A DNA stretch of 64,000 nucleotides from Algoriphagus aestuarii (GCA_017051695.1 JAFIDK010000001.1:434001-498000), one strand, 5' to 3'; shown: positions 53,510 to 62,890, numbered from the stretch's first letter. The notes: a model not told the origin generated them from the letters alone. A program made the numbers and translations.

Positions 53510-53822
53510 GCGTAAGTCAATATTTTCAGCTCTTCAACAAATTTATCAAAGCCGGGAATCACAAAATGTTTTTTTGAAGAAACAGGTTCATTTTCCAGGT
53601 TACTTCCTGAATGTTTTTAACATACTGCTCCTTTCAATAGAGAAGTTTGAAGCAGCTTGAATCAAATTTCAAGATTAGGGTTAATTGATTTGGATAAAAA
53701 AGTGAACAATTGCCACTTTAAATTAATTTTGCTTTGCAGTCGCAAAATTAAAGCTTATTTGATTTAATAAGCATAGGAACCAAAAATGATTGCCGAGGTA
53801 ATTTTAAGAAAAACAGAAAAAG
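53510..53822. other. 313-base zwf-gnd divergent regulatory region
   Basis: No gene is supported. It contains an exact -7 element for gnd (53724-53731) and CTTTGCAGTCGC right after it, a sequence also found in the rpsU leader. The zwf promoter was not identified. Confidence 0.55.
53724..53731 (+). promoter_or_regulatory. gnd promoter -7 element
   Basis: TAATTTTG matches TAnnTTTG exactly. It is followed at once by CTTTGCAGTCGC (53732-53743), giving a leader of about 85 bases to the gnd ATG. Confidence 0.5.
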
Positions 53823-55241
53823 ATGGAATATAAAGACTACGATTTTGGCCTGGTAGGTCTTGGGGTAATGGGAAGAAATTTTATTTTGAATGTCGCTGAC
53901 AATAATTTCAAAGCATTTGGATACGATTTAGACACTGAAAAGGTAGAAGCCTTAAAAACTGAAGGTGGTGATCTCTCCAAAGTCAGCGCATCCACAGATA
54001 TCAACACTTTTGTACAAGCCCTTACCACTCCCCGGAAAATCATGCTTTTGGTTCCTGCGGGCAAAATCGTAGATCAAGCAATCGAAAGTCTCTTGCCATA
54101 TCTTGACAAAGATGACATCATCATTGATGGTGGAAATTCATTTTTTACAGATACTGATCGACGAGAGGCATATTTGAAAGAAAAGGGAATTCACTTTTTC
54201 GGTTCCGGTGTATCAGGTGGAGCAGAAGGAGCCCGAAAAGGCCCAAGCATCATGCCTGGCGGAGACAAAAATGCCTACGAACACGTAAGACCTATTTTTG
54301 AAGCGGTTTCTGCCAAATATAAAGGGGAGCCTTGTGTCACTTATCTGGGTCCAAAGTCAGCAGGAAATTATGTGAAAATGGTACATAATGGCATCGAATA
54401 TGCCATGATGCAGCTGACCTCCGAGATCTACGATCTTCTGAAAAAATCCTGCGACCTGAGTAATGAAGACTTGCATCAGGTTTATGATTCCTGGAATAAA
54501 GGACGTTTGCAATCCTTTCTAGTAGAGATTACCTCTGAGATTTTTAACCAGAAAGATGACCTGACTTCAGCTGACCTGGTAGACATGATCTTGGATAAAG
54601 CCAAGCAAAAAGGGACCGGAAAGTGGACTTCTCAAAATGCCATGGACTTGGGAATCCCTGTTCCGACTATCGATATGGCAGTAAGTATGCGTGAAATTTC
54701 GGCTTTGAAAGATGAAAGAGTGATTGCTGATAACTTGTACACCAGGCCCGAAGTGACTCAGATCGCAAAAGAAGAATTGATCTCTCAGGCAGAAAAAGCA
54801 TTGTATTTCTCCTTTATCATTGCTTATGCGCAAGGCCTGCATCAGCTGAGCTATGCTTCCAAAGATTATGGGTACGATTTAAATATGGCAACAATCGCCA
54901 GGATTTGGAGAGCAGGATGTATCATCCGTGCAGGTCTTTTGGCGGATATTTCTGAGGCTTTCGAAGCAGATAACGACCTTCCTAATTTGTTGCTTTCTCC
55001 GTCTTTTGTCTCAAAAGTGCAAGGAACGCTCCCGGCAGTGAGAGAAGTGGTAGCATTTGCTGCAAAGTCAGGTGTCCCTGTTCCGGGCCTTTCCAGTGCC
55101 TTGAGTTATTTTGATGCATACACCTCCACCAAACTTCCACTTAATCTGATCCAGGCCCAACGTGATCATTTTGGATCGCATACCTACGAGAGAATCGATA
55201 GAGAAGGAATTTTCCATACCGAATGGGGAAAAGAGCAATAA
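53823..55241 (+). CDS. gnd: 6-phosphogluconate dehydrogenase (decarboxylating)
   Basis: A 472-residue Rossmann enzyme: GLVGLGVMGRNFILNVADN near residue 9, DGGNSFFTDTDRR, GSGVSGGAEGARKGPSIMPGG and KMVHNGIEYAMMQL, the catalytic Lys and Asn-Gly. It makes ribulose-5-phosphate, CO2 and NADPH. It is divergent from zwf-pgl. The NADP-binding fingerprint is typical of the larger, E. coli-like form. Confidence 0.96.
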   Translation: MEYKDYDFGLVGLGVMGRNFILNVADNNFKAFGYDLDTEKVEALKTEGGDLSKVSASTDINTFVQALTTPRKIMLLVPAGKIVDQAIESLLPYLDKDDIIIDGGNSFFTDTDRREAYLKEKGIHFFGSGVSGGAEGARKGPSIMPGGDKNAYEHVRPIFEAVSAKYKGEPCVTYLGPKSAGNYVKMVHNGIEYAMMQLTSEIYDLLKKSCDLSNEDLHQVYDSWNKGRLQSFLVEITSEIFNQKDDLTSADLVDMILDKAKQKGTGKWTSQNAMDLGIPVPTIDMAVSMREISALKDERVIADNLYTRPEVTQIAKEELISQAEKALYFSFIIAYAQGLHQLSYASKDYGYDLNMATIARIWRAGCIIRAGLLADISEAFEADNDLPNLLLSPSFVSKVQGTLPAVREVVAFAAKSGVPVPGLSSALSYFDAYTSTKLPLNLIQAQRDHFGSHTYERIDREGIFHTEWGKEQ

Positions 55242-55272
55242 GCAGCAAACAGTCTGGGTTGGCAGTTTGCCA

Positions 55273-55314
55273 AAAGACAAAAGCTCGTTGAATGATCAAC
55301 GAGCTTTTGTCTTT
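55273..55314. terminator. bidirectional terminator, gnd/unknown gene
   Basis: Perfect 19-bp arms (55273-55291 and 55296-55314) around a 4-base loop, between convergent genes. Confidence 0.92.
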
Positions 55315-55337
55315 ATGCTTATTATGAAATAGTTCGA

Positions 55338-55841
55338 TTACCCTACTTTCAGTTTTAGCTCTCCGTGCCTTTTCACCACTTTCAGCTCGAAATACTGATT
55401 GATAAAAGCCTTGCAGTGGTTTTCTGCCCATTCTGCCCGGGTTTCTGTATCGTATAGCAAGGTCATTCTAAGCATTGTTTTCACATATTGCTCATAAATC
55501 CCCAACTCCTGCACATATGAAACCAAGGCTGCTGACCAGTCTTCTTTGAATTTGTCCAGATGGGTTCTCCCATCAAAAAGCATCTCTAATTGGTTATCGC
55601 CATGCTTGTATCGATAGATTCCGCAAAGCTGACGGTAAATCAATTTTGCTCTTTCTCTGGGAAAAGTAAAAGTATCCAGGATCTGAATAAACGTCTGATC
55701 CATCAATCGCAAGGGATTATATAAAAGTGTGTAGGAACGCTTCAACTCAAAAACCATACGATCGATCAACTCCTCCTCTAGCTCTGATTGAGCTTGTCTG
55801 AGGATGTAGTTTTTATCTAATGGAAATAGTTTTTGGATCAT
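55338..55841 (-). CDS. Conserved-looking helical protein of unknown function
   Basis: From the ATG at 55841 the protein has 167 residues (an in-frame TTG at 55862 is unlikely). It is mostly helical, with QAQSELEEELIDRMVFELK, FTFPRERAKLIYRQLCGIYRY and DKFKEDWSAALVSYVQELG blocks, rich in Tyr, Arg and Leu, and without signal peptide or membrane helix. No domain is recognised. It stands alone between gnd and the LOG-family gene, each with separating sequence. Confidence 0.62.
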   Translation of the reverse strand: MIQKLFPLDKNYILRQAQSELEEELIDRMVFELKRSYTLLYNPLRLMDQTFIQILDTFTFPRERAKLIYRQLCGIYRYKHGDNQLEMLFDGRTHLDKFKEDWSAALVSYVQELGIYEQYVKTMLRMTLLYDTETRAEWAENHCKAFINQYFELKVVKRHGELKLKVG

Positions 55842-55962
55842 AGTTGCTTTGTTGCTGCGCAAAAATAAGAAAATTAATTTTTAGGATGATTTTAAATAAT
55901 CCCAATTCTTTGGACTTTACGTGATTTCCTTCTTGGATATTCTCCTGAGACTTTGATCATTT

Positions 55963-56526
55963 TCACCAATCTGGAGTCGCTTTGGGTCGGTAAGCAGCCA
56001 TTTTGTCCAGCAGCTCCACGGGATCATCAGAGACAATCAGTGATTCTTCCAGAACTGCATATAAAAAACCCTCCTCCTTTGCATGGTTCAGAAAATCCAC
56101 CAACTTATCGTAATAGCCATTCACATTAAAAAGAGCTAATGGCTTTTGGATGTAATGCAGTTGATTTAACGTCATGATTTCAAAAAGCTCTTCCAAAGTT
56201 CCGATTCCTCCAGGCATGGCGATAAAACCATCTCCTTTTTCTGCCATCAGCCATTTTCTATCCCGCATGGTTTCGACGATCACCAAATCGGTACAACCTT
56301 GATGTGCCACTTCCCTATCTACTAATTTTTGGGGGATAATGCCGATCACTTCCTTTCCTGCTGCCAGCATTTCATCTGCGATAACTCCCATCAGGCCCAC
56401 CCGCCCAGCACCATAGACCAATGCGTAATCTCTTTTGATCAGTTCCATCGCCAAAGCCCTGACTCCAGCTTCATAGATCGGTCCTTCTCCTTTTCTGGAT
56501 CCACAGTATACCGTAATCTTTTTCAT
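55963..56526 (-). CDS. LOG-family Rossmann protein (cytokinin riboside monophosphate phosphoribohydrolase-like)
   Basis: A 187-residue protein of the LOG/TIGR00730 family: YCGSRKGEGPIYEAG near the N-terminus, GAGRVGLMGVIADEML, and MPGGIGTLEELFEI with the hallmark PGGxGTxxE. Family members split ribose-5-phosphate from adenosine monophosphate derivatives; in bacteria the true substrate is often unclear. It is followed by a spacer to the rdgB gene on the other strand. Confidence 0.9.
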   Translation of the reverse strand: MKKITVYCGSRKGEGPIYEAGVRALAMELIKRDYALVYGAGRVGLMGVIADEMLAAGKEVIGIIPQKLVDREVAHQGCTDLVIVETMRDRKWLMAEKGDGFIAMPGGIGTLEELFEIMTLNQLHYIQKPLALFNVNGYYDKLVDFLNHAKEEGFLYAVLEESLIVSDDPVELLDKMAAYRPKATPDW

Positions 56527-56662
56527 ACACTCTGTTCAATGATGTTTTCGAAATTAATTCTTTCCTTTTTTTTATGGCCATCTAAGAGAGAAGCTTTTCA
56601 AAAATTTAACTTAAAGAGATGCTTATCTTCTGGATTTGGTAGTTTCCTTTATAGCCAAACCT

Positions 56663-56670
56663 TATTTTTG
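56663..56670 (+). promoter_or_regulatory. rdgB -7 element directly before the start codon
   Basis: TATTTTTG (TAnnTTTG exact) ends 4 bases before the rdgB ATG, suggesting transcription starts at or near the start codon and the mRNA is leaderless. Confidence 0.45.
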
Positions 56671-56674
56671 AACT

Positions 56675-57256
56675 ATGAAAATCTGTTTTGCTACAAATAA
56701 CAAAAAGAAAATAGAGGAAGTAAAAGCTGCCGTAGGTGAAGGAATAGAAATCGTTTCCCTTCAGGAAATCGGATGCCATGAAGAACTTCCAGAGACAGGA
56801 GATACCTTAGAACATAATGCTTTTCAAAAAGCCAACTATGTCAAAGACCACTTTGGTGTCGACTGTTTTGCGGATGACACCGGACTGGAAGTAGATGCAT
56901 TGCAGGGTGCGCCAGGAGTTTATTCCGGCAGATATGCTGGAGAGCCAAGAAGTGACGAAAGGAATATTGACCTGCTCTTAAAAAACCTTGAACACTCTTC
57001 CGATCGCTCAGCCCGGTTCAAAACGGTCATCGCATTGCTGATAGGGGATGAGAAATTCAAATTTGAAGGAATTGCCGAAGGGGAAATCATGACCGAAAGA
57101 ATAGGGAATGCTGGGTTTGGGTATGATCCGGTTTTTACGCCTAAAGGATTTTCCAAAACCTTTGCGGAATTGACAATGGATGAAAAAAACCAAATAAGCC
57201 ATAGAGGAAAAGCTGTTCGGGCATTGATCCAGTTTTTGAACCAAAGAAAATTCTGA
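56675..57256 (+). CDS. rdgB: dITP/XTP pyrophosphatase (RdgB/HAM1)
   Basis: A 193-residue HAM1-family enzyme: CFATNNKKKIEEVKA near the start, FADDTGLEVDALQGAPGVYSGRYAGE (family signature), and GYDPVFTPKGFSKTFAELT with SHRGKAVRAL near the end. It removes non-canonical purine nucleotides from the pool in the cytosol. A -7 promoter element ends 4 bases before its ATG, so the mRNA may be leaderless. The next gene udk follows after 140 bases. Confidence 0.94.
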   Translation: MKICFATNNKKKIEEVKAAVGEGIEIVSLQEIGCHEELPETGDTLEHNAFQKANYVKDHFGVDCFADDTGLEVDALQGAPGVYSGRYAGEPRSDERNIDLLLKNLEHSSDRSARFKTVIALLIGDEKFKFEGIAEGEIMTERIGNAGFGYDPVFTPKGFSKTFAELTMDEKNQISHRGKAVRALIQFLNQRKF

Positions 57257-57396
57257 GTAAAGCTTGGAAAAACCCTAACTTTGTCCAACGATATCGAGCC
57301 TATTTAAGTCACATAGGCTTTTGCCAAAACAGTTTAAAAAAGAAGAATTTCTCTAAATCGAGATTCCATGTGCCCTTAATTGCCAAAAATAAACAC

Positions 57397-58017
57397 ATGA
57401 AAAAACCATTCATTGTAGGGATCACTGGAGGTTCCGCATCGGGAAAAACACTTTTTTTAGAGAGGTTGCTCAATACTTTTGAACCAGGAGAAGTATGTTT
57501 GATTTCGCAGGACAATTATTACAAACCTCGACATCTCCAGCCTATTGATGCGCAGGGGATCCATAATTTTGACACTCCTCATAGTATTGATTTTGAAGAA
57601 TACGCAGCCGATATAAGGAAAATCCAAGCTGGGGAATCGGTACAAAGAGAAGAGTACACCTTCAACAATGCAGCAAAAACCCCAAAAATCTTAACGTTTA
57701 ATGCTGCACCAGTGGTAGTGGTGGAGGGTATTTTTGTTTTGTACTATCCGGAACTGGCAGAGCTGTTGGATCTGAAAATATTTATCGACGCCAAAGATCA
57801 CATCAAATTAAAAAGAAGAATCATCCGTGACAAAGTGGAGCGGGGCTACGATCTGGACGATGTGTTATATCGCTACGAAATGCATGTGATGCCCACCTAC
57901 GAAAAGTATATTAAACCTTTCAAAAACGATGCGGATTTGATTGTGCCCAATAATCACAGCTTTGATAAAGCCCTGGATGTCATCAGAACCTACTTAAGAG
58001 CAAGGTCAGGAAAGTAA
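57397..58017 (+). CDS. udk: Uridine/cytidine kinase
   Basis: From the ATG at 57397 the protein is 206 residues (a GTG at 57370 adds nine). P-loop GITGGSASGKTLFLERLL near residue 7, ISQDNYYKPRH, and the lid region RRIIRDKVERGYDLDDVLYRYEMH identify a uridine kinase. It salvages uridine and cytidine to monophosphates. Length matches bacterial Udk. It lies downstream of rdgB on the same strand, separated by 140 bases. Confidence 0.93.
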   Translation: MKKPFIVGITGGSASGKTLFLERLLNTFEPGEVCLISQDNYYKPRHLQPIDAQGIHNFDTPHSIDFEEYAADIRKIQAGESVQREEYTFNNAAKTPKILTFNAAPVVVVEGIFVLYYPELAELLDLKIFIDAKDHIKLKRRIIRDKVERGYDLDDVLYRYEMHVMPTYEKYIKPFKNDADLIVPNNHSFDKALDVIRTYLRARSGK

Positions 58018-58064
58018 CAATCCCAAAAAAGTTCCACTAATTCGCTTGAATTTCAAATATTAGC

Positions 58065-58072
58065 TATATTTG
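58065..58072 (+). promoter_or_regulatory. -7 element of the small membrane protein gene
   Basis: TATATTTG matches TAnnTTTG exactly and ends 6 bases before the ATG at 58079, again pointing to a leaderless or near-leaderless mRNA. A TTG at 58070 in frame lies inside this element. Confidence 0.5.
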
Positions 58073-58078
58073 CGGCGC

Positions 58079-58426
58079 ATGAATAATACAAATCGAAATA
58101 GCAAATTAATCCAACAGCGCATCACCATGGTGCTGGCATTGCTATTTTGTATGTTTATTTCCAGCGTAGAGTACATTCCTGATACGGTCGAAAAGGTTGC
58201 TCAAGAGCAACAAGATCATCAAGATCCAAATCAGACTTTTTTAGATGTAGCTGTCAATGCGGTTGTTCCATTTGTGGTACATGTATCGCATACAGTGATG
58301 TACCTGATTTACCAAATTGAGCAGGAAAGCAGTCCAGGTTTTCAGGTAGAAACAAGCACTTTCAATCATCCCAACCAGCTGGTTGAGATCCTTTTTGAGC
58401 GGATCATTTCCACCAAAGGGCCCTAA
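58079..58426 (+). CDS. Small two-span membrane protein upstream of secDF, unknown
   Basis: A 115-residue protein from the ATG at 58079 (the in-frame TTG at 58070 lies within the promoter -7 element). It has a basic N-terminus (NNTNRNSKLIQQR), one helix (TMVLALLFCMFISSVEYI), a Gln/Asp-rich linker and a second hydrophobic stretch (VAVNAVVPFVVHVSHTVMYLIYQ) before a soluble tail. No domain is recognised. It stands 93 bases before secDF; the proximity may suggest a link with protein export, but this is an inference. Confidence 0.6.
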   Translation: MNNTNRNSKLIQQRITMVLALLFCMFISSVEYIPDTVEKVAQEQQDHQDPNQTFLDVAVNAVVPFVVHVSHTVMYLIYQIEQESSPGFQVETSTFNHPNQLVEILFERIISTKGP

Positions 58427-58519
58427 ATCCTTTCTAATTCCCGCTTCCTTTCATGCTTCCTACCAGCTAGGACAGCAATCATTCTGTATTTACAATTCAA
58501 TAATTAATACCTAATCCTT

Positions 58520-61489
58520 ATGCAAAATAAAGGTGTCATTGTGTTTTTGACAGTGATTATTACAGCGCTTTGTCTGTACTATCTGTCATTCACATTTGTA
58601 TCAAACAGCGTTCAGCAAAAAGCGGAAGCTTATGCAACTGACGCATCCGGCAATGTAGATTTTGCCTTAAGAAGAGCTTATCTCGACTCTGTGTGGAGAG
58701 AGCCTGTTTATAACTTCCTAGGTGCAGATTATACCTATCAGGAAGTAAAAGAGACTGAGCTTGGTCTTGGCCTGGACCTTCAGGGAGGTATGCATGTGAC
58801 CTTGGCGGTTTCACCGGTGGAAATCGTAAAAGGTATCGCAGGAAACCCTAAAGATGCAGCATTTAACAAATCTGTGGATGAGGCCAAAGAAATGGCAAAA
58901 ACCTCAGACGAAAAATTTGTAGATCTTTTCTATTCTGCATGGCAAAGCAATAGCCAAGGTAAAAACCTTAGCTCCATCTTTGCAACGGCTGCAAACAGAG
59001 GTCGAATTTCTTTGGAAAGCTCTGATTCAGAAATCCTTGAAATCATTGATACGGAGATTGAAAACGCAATTGAGCGTTCTTTCAATATCCTTAGAACCCG
59101 TATCGACAGATTCGGTACTTCTCAGCCAAACATTCAGAGAATCCAAGGTTCTGGCCGAATCCAGATAGAACTTCCAGGTGTAGACAACCAAGAAAGAGTT
59201 AGAAACTTACTTCAAGGTGTAGCAAAACTTCAGTTTTGGGAAGTAGCAGAAATCAATGAAATCGGTGGCTCACTAGAAGCGATCAACTCTGCCTACATGG
59301 CAAATCAAAGTAGCACTGAAACTGCCACTCCAGTAGATTCACTTTCTAATGAGAACCTGTCTCCGGAAGATTCCTTGAGAAAAGCGTTGGAAGAGCAATT
59401 GGATCAAATCGACCCAATGAATCCAAATGCGGGTACTTCTCCACTTTTCAGCCTGTTGAAGGCGAATTATGGTCTGGTTTACGATGTGAAAGACACTGTT
59501 GCAATCAACAGAATTCTGAAAAGAGACGAGTACAAATCCATGCTTCCTAAGGACATCAAATTGCTATGGGGTGTAAAACCTCAGGCATTGGAGGATGGAA
59601 CAGAAGCATTGGAACTTTATGCTATCAAAATCCCAAGAGGATCTGAGCAAGCTCCTCTAGAAGGTGATGTGGTAACTGACGCTCGTCAGGTATTGGATCA
59701 GACCTCCAGACCAGCGGTATCCATGCAGATGAATGCGGATGGTGCTAGAAAATGGAGAAAATTGACTGCTGATAACATCGGTAAAAGAATCGCTGTGGTA
59801 TTAGACGACTACGTATATACTGCGCCAGTAGTAAATGGAGAAATCCCAACAGGGCAATCTGAGATCTCTGGAAACTTCACCCTTTTGGAAGCTCAGGATT
59901 TAGCGAACATCTTGAAGTCAGGATCTCTTCCTGCTCCTACTCAGATCGTAGAGGAAAGCATCATTGGTCCAACCTTGGGTAAAGAAGCATTGAACCAAGG
60001 TTTGATTTCTATGGTGGCTGGTTTGGCCATCGTTGTATTGTTTATGGTTGCCTACTATGCAAAAGGCGGTTTGATTGCCATCTCTGCATTGGTATTCAAC
60101 ATCTTCTTCATCTTGGGTATTCTTGCCCAGCTTCAGTCTTCTTTGACTTTGCCAGGTATTGCTGGTATCGTGTTGACCATTGGTATGTCGATCGATGCGA
60201 ACGTGTTGATTTTTGAGCGTATCAAAGAAGAACTCCGAAATGGTGTGGGCCTAATCGCTGCCATCAATGCCGGTTATAACAAAGCATTCTCTGCTATCCT
60301 TGACTCTAACGTAACGACGTTCCTGACAGGTGCAATTCTTTATGCATTGGGCCAAGGACCTGTAAAAGGTTTTGCGATTGTATTGATGATCGGTATCGCT
60401 TGTTCATTCTTCTCTGCAGTGTTTATCACCAGAGTGATTGTTTCTTGGATGAGCAAAAAAGGGGACAAAAGCTCTATCAGCTTTGCCACTCCATTTGCTA
60501 AGAATGCGTTGAGCTCTTTGAACATTGATTTCCTAGGAAAAAGAAAAGTTGCTTATTTGATCTCTTCAGGTATCATCGTGGTTGGTTTAGCTATAGGAGC
60601 GATTAATGGATTGAAATTCGGTGTGGATTTCACAGGAGGTAGATCGTATATCGTAGCTTTTGCCGAGCCAGTTGCTGCTTCAGAATTGAAAACAGGGCTT
60701 GATGGTGAGTTTGACGGATCTGTAGAGGTAAAAACTTATGGTGCGACAAACGTATTGAAAGTGACCACTTCTTATCTGATCAATGAAGACGATGATGCTT
60801 CCAATGCTGAAGTGGAAGCGAAAGTAAAAGAAGGAATTTCCACTGTAACAGGATTCCAGTTCACTGAAAATGCAGAGGAAATCGCAGCAAACGAATTTGC
60901 CATCACAGGTTCTTCCAAAGTAGGTGCAACAGTTGCAGATGATATCAAAGCTTCTTCTGCTGAAGCGATGATTGCAGCCTTGATTGCCATCTTCCTTTAT
61001 ATCTTGATCAGATTCCGTAAGTGGCAGTTCTCCTTGGCATCCATTATTGCCTTGGTTCACGATACCTTATTCGTTATTGCTGCATTTGCCATTGCAAGTA
61101 CATTTGGAGCCACATTCGAAATTGACCAAGTATTCATCGCTGCGGTTTTGACAGTCATCGGTTACTCGATCAATGATACGGTAATTGTATTTGACAGAAT
61201 CAGAGAGAACATCGAAAACCGAGGTACTCATAGATTGGTAAAAGTCTTCAATGATGCGATCAACCAAACCTTGGGTAGAACATTGATTACTTCATTCACC
61301 ACATTGATCGTAATTATCGTGCTTTTGGTGTTTGGCGGTGAAGTATTGAGAGGCTTCTCTTTTGCCTTGTTCATCGGTATTCTGGTAGGTACTTATTCAT
61401 CTGTTTATATCGCTACTCCAATTGTTGTGGATTTGATGAAAAAAGAACTAGACCAAGAAGAGACAAAAGAATCCAAAAAATTGGCCTAA
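58520..61489 (+). CDS. secDF: Fused protein translocase subunit SecDF
   Basis: A 989-residue fusion of SecD and SecF. The SecD half has LGLDLQGGMHVTLAVSP (60-90), the P1 periplasmic domain with IQIELPGV, and AVVLDDYVYTAPVVNGEIP with GQSEISGNFT; six helices follow. The SecF half begins near residue 660 with FLGKRKVAYLISSG, has GVDFTGGRSYIV and ends with six helices including VIGYSINDTVIVFDRIREN. The pair uses the proton gradient to complete export through SecYEG. The fused form is usual in Bacteroidota. It ends at a terminator. Confidence 0.96.
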   Translation: MQNKGVIVFLTVIITALCLYYLSFTFVSNSVQQKAEAYATDASGNVDFALRRAYLDSVWREPVYNFLGADYTYQEVKETELGLGLDLQGGMHVTLAVSPVEIVKGIAGNPKDAAFNKSVDEAKEMAKTSDEKFVDLFYSAWQSNSQGKNLSSIFATAANRGRISLESSDSEILEIIDTEIENAIERSFNILRTRIDRFGTSQPNIQRIQGSGRIQIELPGVDNQERVRNLLQGVAKLQFWEVAEINEIGGSLEAINSAYMANQSSTETATPVDSLSNENLSPEDSLRKALEEQLDQIDPMNPNAGTSPLFSLLKANYGLVYDVKDTVAINRILKRDEYKSMLPKDIKLLWGVKPQALEDGTEALELYAIKIPRGSEQAPLEGDVVTDARQVLDQTSRPAVSMQMNADGARKWRKLTADNIGKRIAVVLDDYVYTAPVVNGEIPTGQSEISGNFTLLEAQDLANILKSGSLPAPTQIVEESIIGPTLGKEALNQGLISMVAGLAIVVLFMVAYYAKGGLIAISALVFNIFFILGILAQLQSSLTLPGIAGIVLTIGMSIDANVLIFERIKEELRNGVGLIAAINAGYNKAFSAILDSNVTTFLTGAILYALGQGPVKGFAIVLMIGIACSFFSAVFITRVIVSWMSKKGDKSSISFATPFAKNALSSLNIDFLGKRKVAYLISSGIIVVGLAIGAINGLKFGVDFTGGRSYIVAFAEPVAASELKTGLDGEFDGSVEVKTYGATNVLKVTTSYLINEDDDASNAEVEAKVKEGISTVTGFQFTENAEEIAANEFAITGSSKVGATVADDIKASSAEAMIAALIAIFLYILIRFRKWQFSLASIIALVHDTLFVIAAFAIASTFGATFEIDQVFIAAVLTVIGYSINDTVIVFDRIRENIENRGTHRLVKVFNDAINQTLGRTLITSFTTLIVIIVLLVFGGEVLRGFSFALFIGILVGTYSSVYIATPIVVDLMKKELDQEETKESKKLA

Positions 61490-61509
61490 AATCAGGGCAA
61501 TATTCCAGT

Positions 61510-61540
61510 AAAAGGAGCGAGAATCATCTCGCTCCTTTTT
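61510..61540 (+). terminator. secDF terminator
   Basis: AAAAGGAGCGAGA (61510-61522) pairs with TCTCGCTCCTTTT (61527-61539), a 13-bp perfect stem with a T tail. Confidence 0.9.
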
Positions 61541-61627
61541 TATTGTCCTTTAGGCAAAAAAAATATTATCTTTTCGCAGTATTTATAGCATGAAATCAAT
61601 TTTATACTTAACGAAAAACATTTTTCT

Positions 61628-62023
61628 ATGAAAATTTCAAAAGAGGACTTCGAGTCAATGAAAGCAAAGTATGACAAGGAAGTGAAGAAGGGCAAGCCTG
61701 CCAAAGACAAAAAGGGCAAAGATAAAACGGATCAAACGAATTGGATTTTTTTTGATAGAGAGACATTAGAAGGCCTTCTTGCCAAAGCAGACAAGGATCC
61801 CAAAAAAGGTGGGATTCAGTTTTACATTACTGAATATACCGAAGAGGTAGCTGCAAAATATTATCCAAATGATGTAGACAAAGTAACAGGAGCACTAGCT
61901 CTAGTGATGAGACCTGCTAATTTGGATGAGGGGCAACTTTCCTTGACAGCTGGAGAGGATGATTATGCAAACCATGGCACAATCTGCCCTCCATTCTGTG
62001 ATCCAGAGCCTACTGATGCTTAA
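61628..62023 (+). CDS. Small soluble protein with CPPFC tail, unknown; first gene of a membrane/kinase unit
   Basis: A 131-residue protein without signal peptide or membrane helix. The first 50 residues are Lys/Asp-rich and charged (KEVKKGKPAKDKKGKDKT), then an alpha/beta region with WIFFDRETLEGLLAKAD and GGIQFYITEYTEEVAAKYY, and a C-terminal tail ending HGTICPPFCDPEPTDA with a CPPFC pair. The function is unknown. Only 2 bases separate its stop from the next ATG, so the two are coupled and it belongs to the following cluster. The CPPFC tail could bind metal or form a disulfide. Confidence 0.7.
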   Translation: MKISKEDFESMKAKYDKEVKKGKPAKDKKGKDKTDQTNWIFFDRETLEGLLAKADKDPKKGGIQFYITEYTEEVAAKYYPNDVDKVTGALALVMRPANLDEGQLSLTAGEDDYANHGTICPPFCDPEPTDA

Positions 62024-62025
62024 AC

Positions 62026-62829
62026 ATGGATAGTAAGTTTGTTGAAGCATTTGTGAGCTGGTATTTAATATTAATCGATATTTTACTGGTATTAGGGATC
62101 ATCTATTTCCTGAAACTCCCGAAAGAAAAGAGAGCTGATAGTTTTTATTGGCTCCCTTTTTTGATTTTGTCATTTACAGTATTTTATGAAAATCTCGGAG
62201 CTTATACTTTATATAACTTTGAATTTAGAAAAGCAGCAAATGCTTTCTTTGGAAATACTGAAAATCCAAGATTTAACATCTGGATTTTTAACATTGGAAA
62301 TAAACACATTTCAACAATCCTTTACCTTTTTTTAATTAAATCCTGGCTAGAGCCTTCCAAAAAAAAATATATCAATTGGATGATGATTACTTTTTTTATA
62401 GTAATTCAAGTATTACAGTTCTCTGGTATTGAACCAGTTTATTCAAATCAACCACTCATTTTTACTTTTGGAGCCAATTTGATTTTATTAGGAAGTGGGC
62501 TCTACTTTATTGGTCTGATGACGAATGAACAATATTTATCGACCAATCCACTACGATTATTATCCTTTTGGCAAATGACCTTTATTTTATTCACCTATTC
62601 ATTGACATATATTTCATCAGCATCACTGATGTACCTATATACTAATTACCCTCAATTATTGGCTTCTCTTTTAAAAATTGATTGGGTCATGGGAGTATTA
62701 AATTTAGCGATTTTGGTCTTAACTGTTGCTTCACCAAGATTTCCTCATCTTTTTGAAAGAGAACCCTACTTCGAGTTTAAGCAATCTAAAAGCCCGGAAA
62801 AAGCACCTGATTTATCCCCTCAAATTTGA
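62026..62829 (+). CDS. Multi-span membrane protein of unknown function, paralogue A
   Basis: A 267-residue protein with about seven predicted helices: residues 13-32, 43-60, 95-112, 119-136, 143-166, 180-205 and 217-238. Conserved blocks shared with the next protein are KLPKEKRA, FTVFYENLGAYT, FEFRKAANAFFGNT, SGIEPVYSNQP and LLSFWQMT. It has no known domain; the topology resembles 7TM sensory receptors. It starts 2 bases after the CPPFC protein and is followed by a close paralogue and a sensor kinase, so a role in sensing is inferred from context alone. Confidence 0.75.
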   Translation: MDSKFVEAFVSWYLILIDILLVLGIIYFLKLPKEKRADSFYWLPFLILSFTVFYENLGAYTLYNFEFRKAANAFFGNTENPRFNIWIFNIGNKHISTILYLFLIKSWLEPSKKKYINWMMITFFIVIQVLQFSGIEPVYSNQPLIFTFGANLILLGSGLYFIGLMTNEQYLSTNPLRLLSFWQMTFILFTYSLTYISSASLMYLYTNYPQLLASLLKIDWVMGVLNLAILVLTVASPRFPHLFEREPYFEFKQSKSPEKAPDLSPQI

Positions 62830-62890
62830 TGTTTATTCTGGGTAGAATTCACGATGGTAGGGCTTTGATTAAAGACCCAAAATACAAGTA

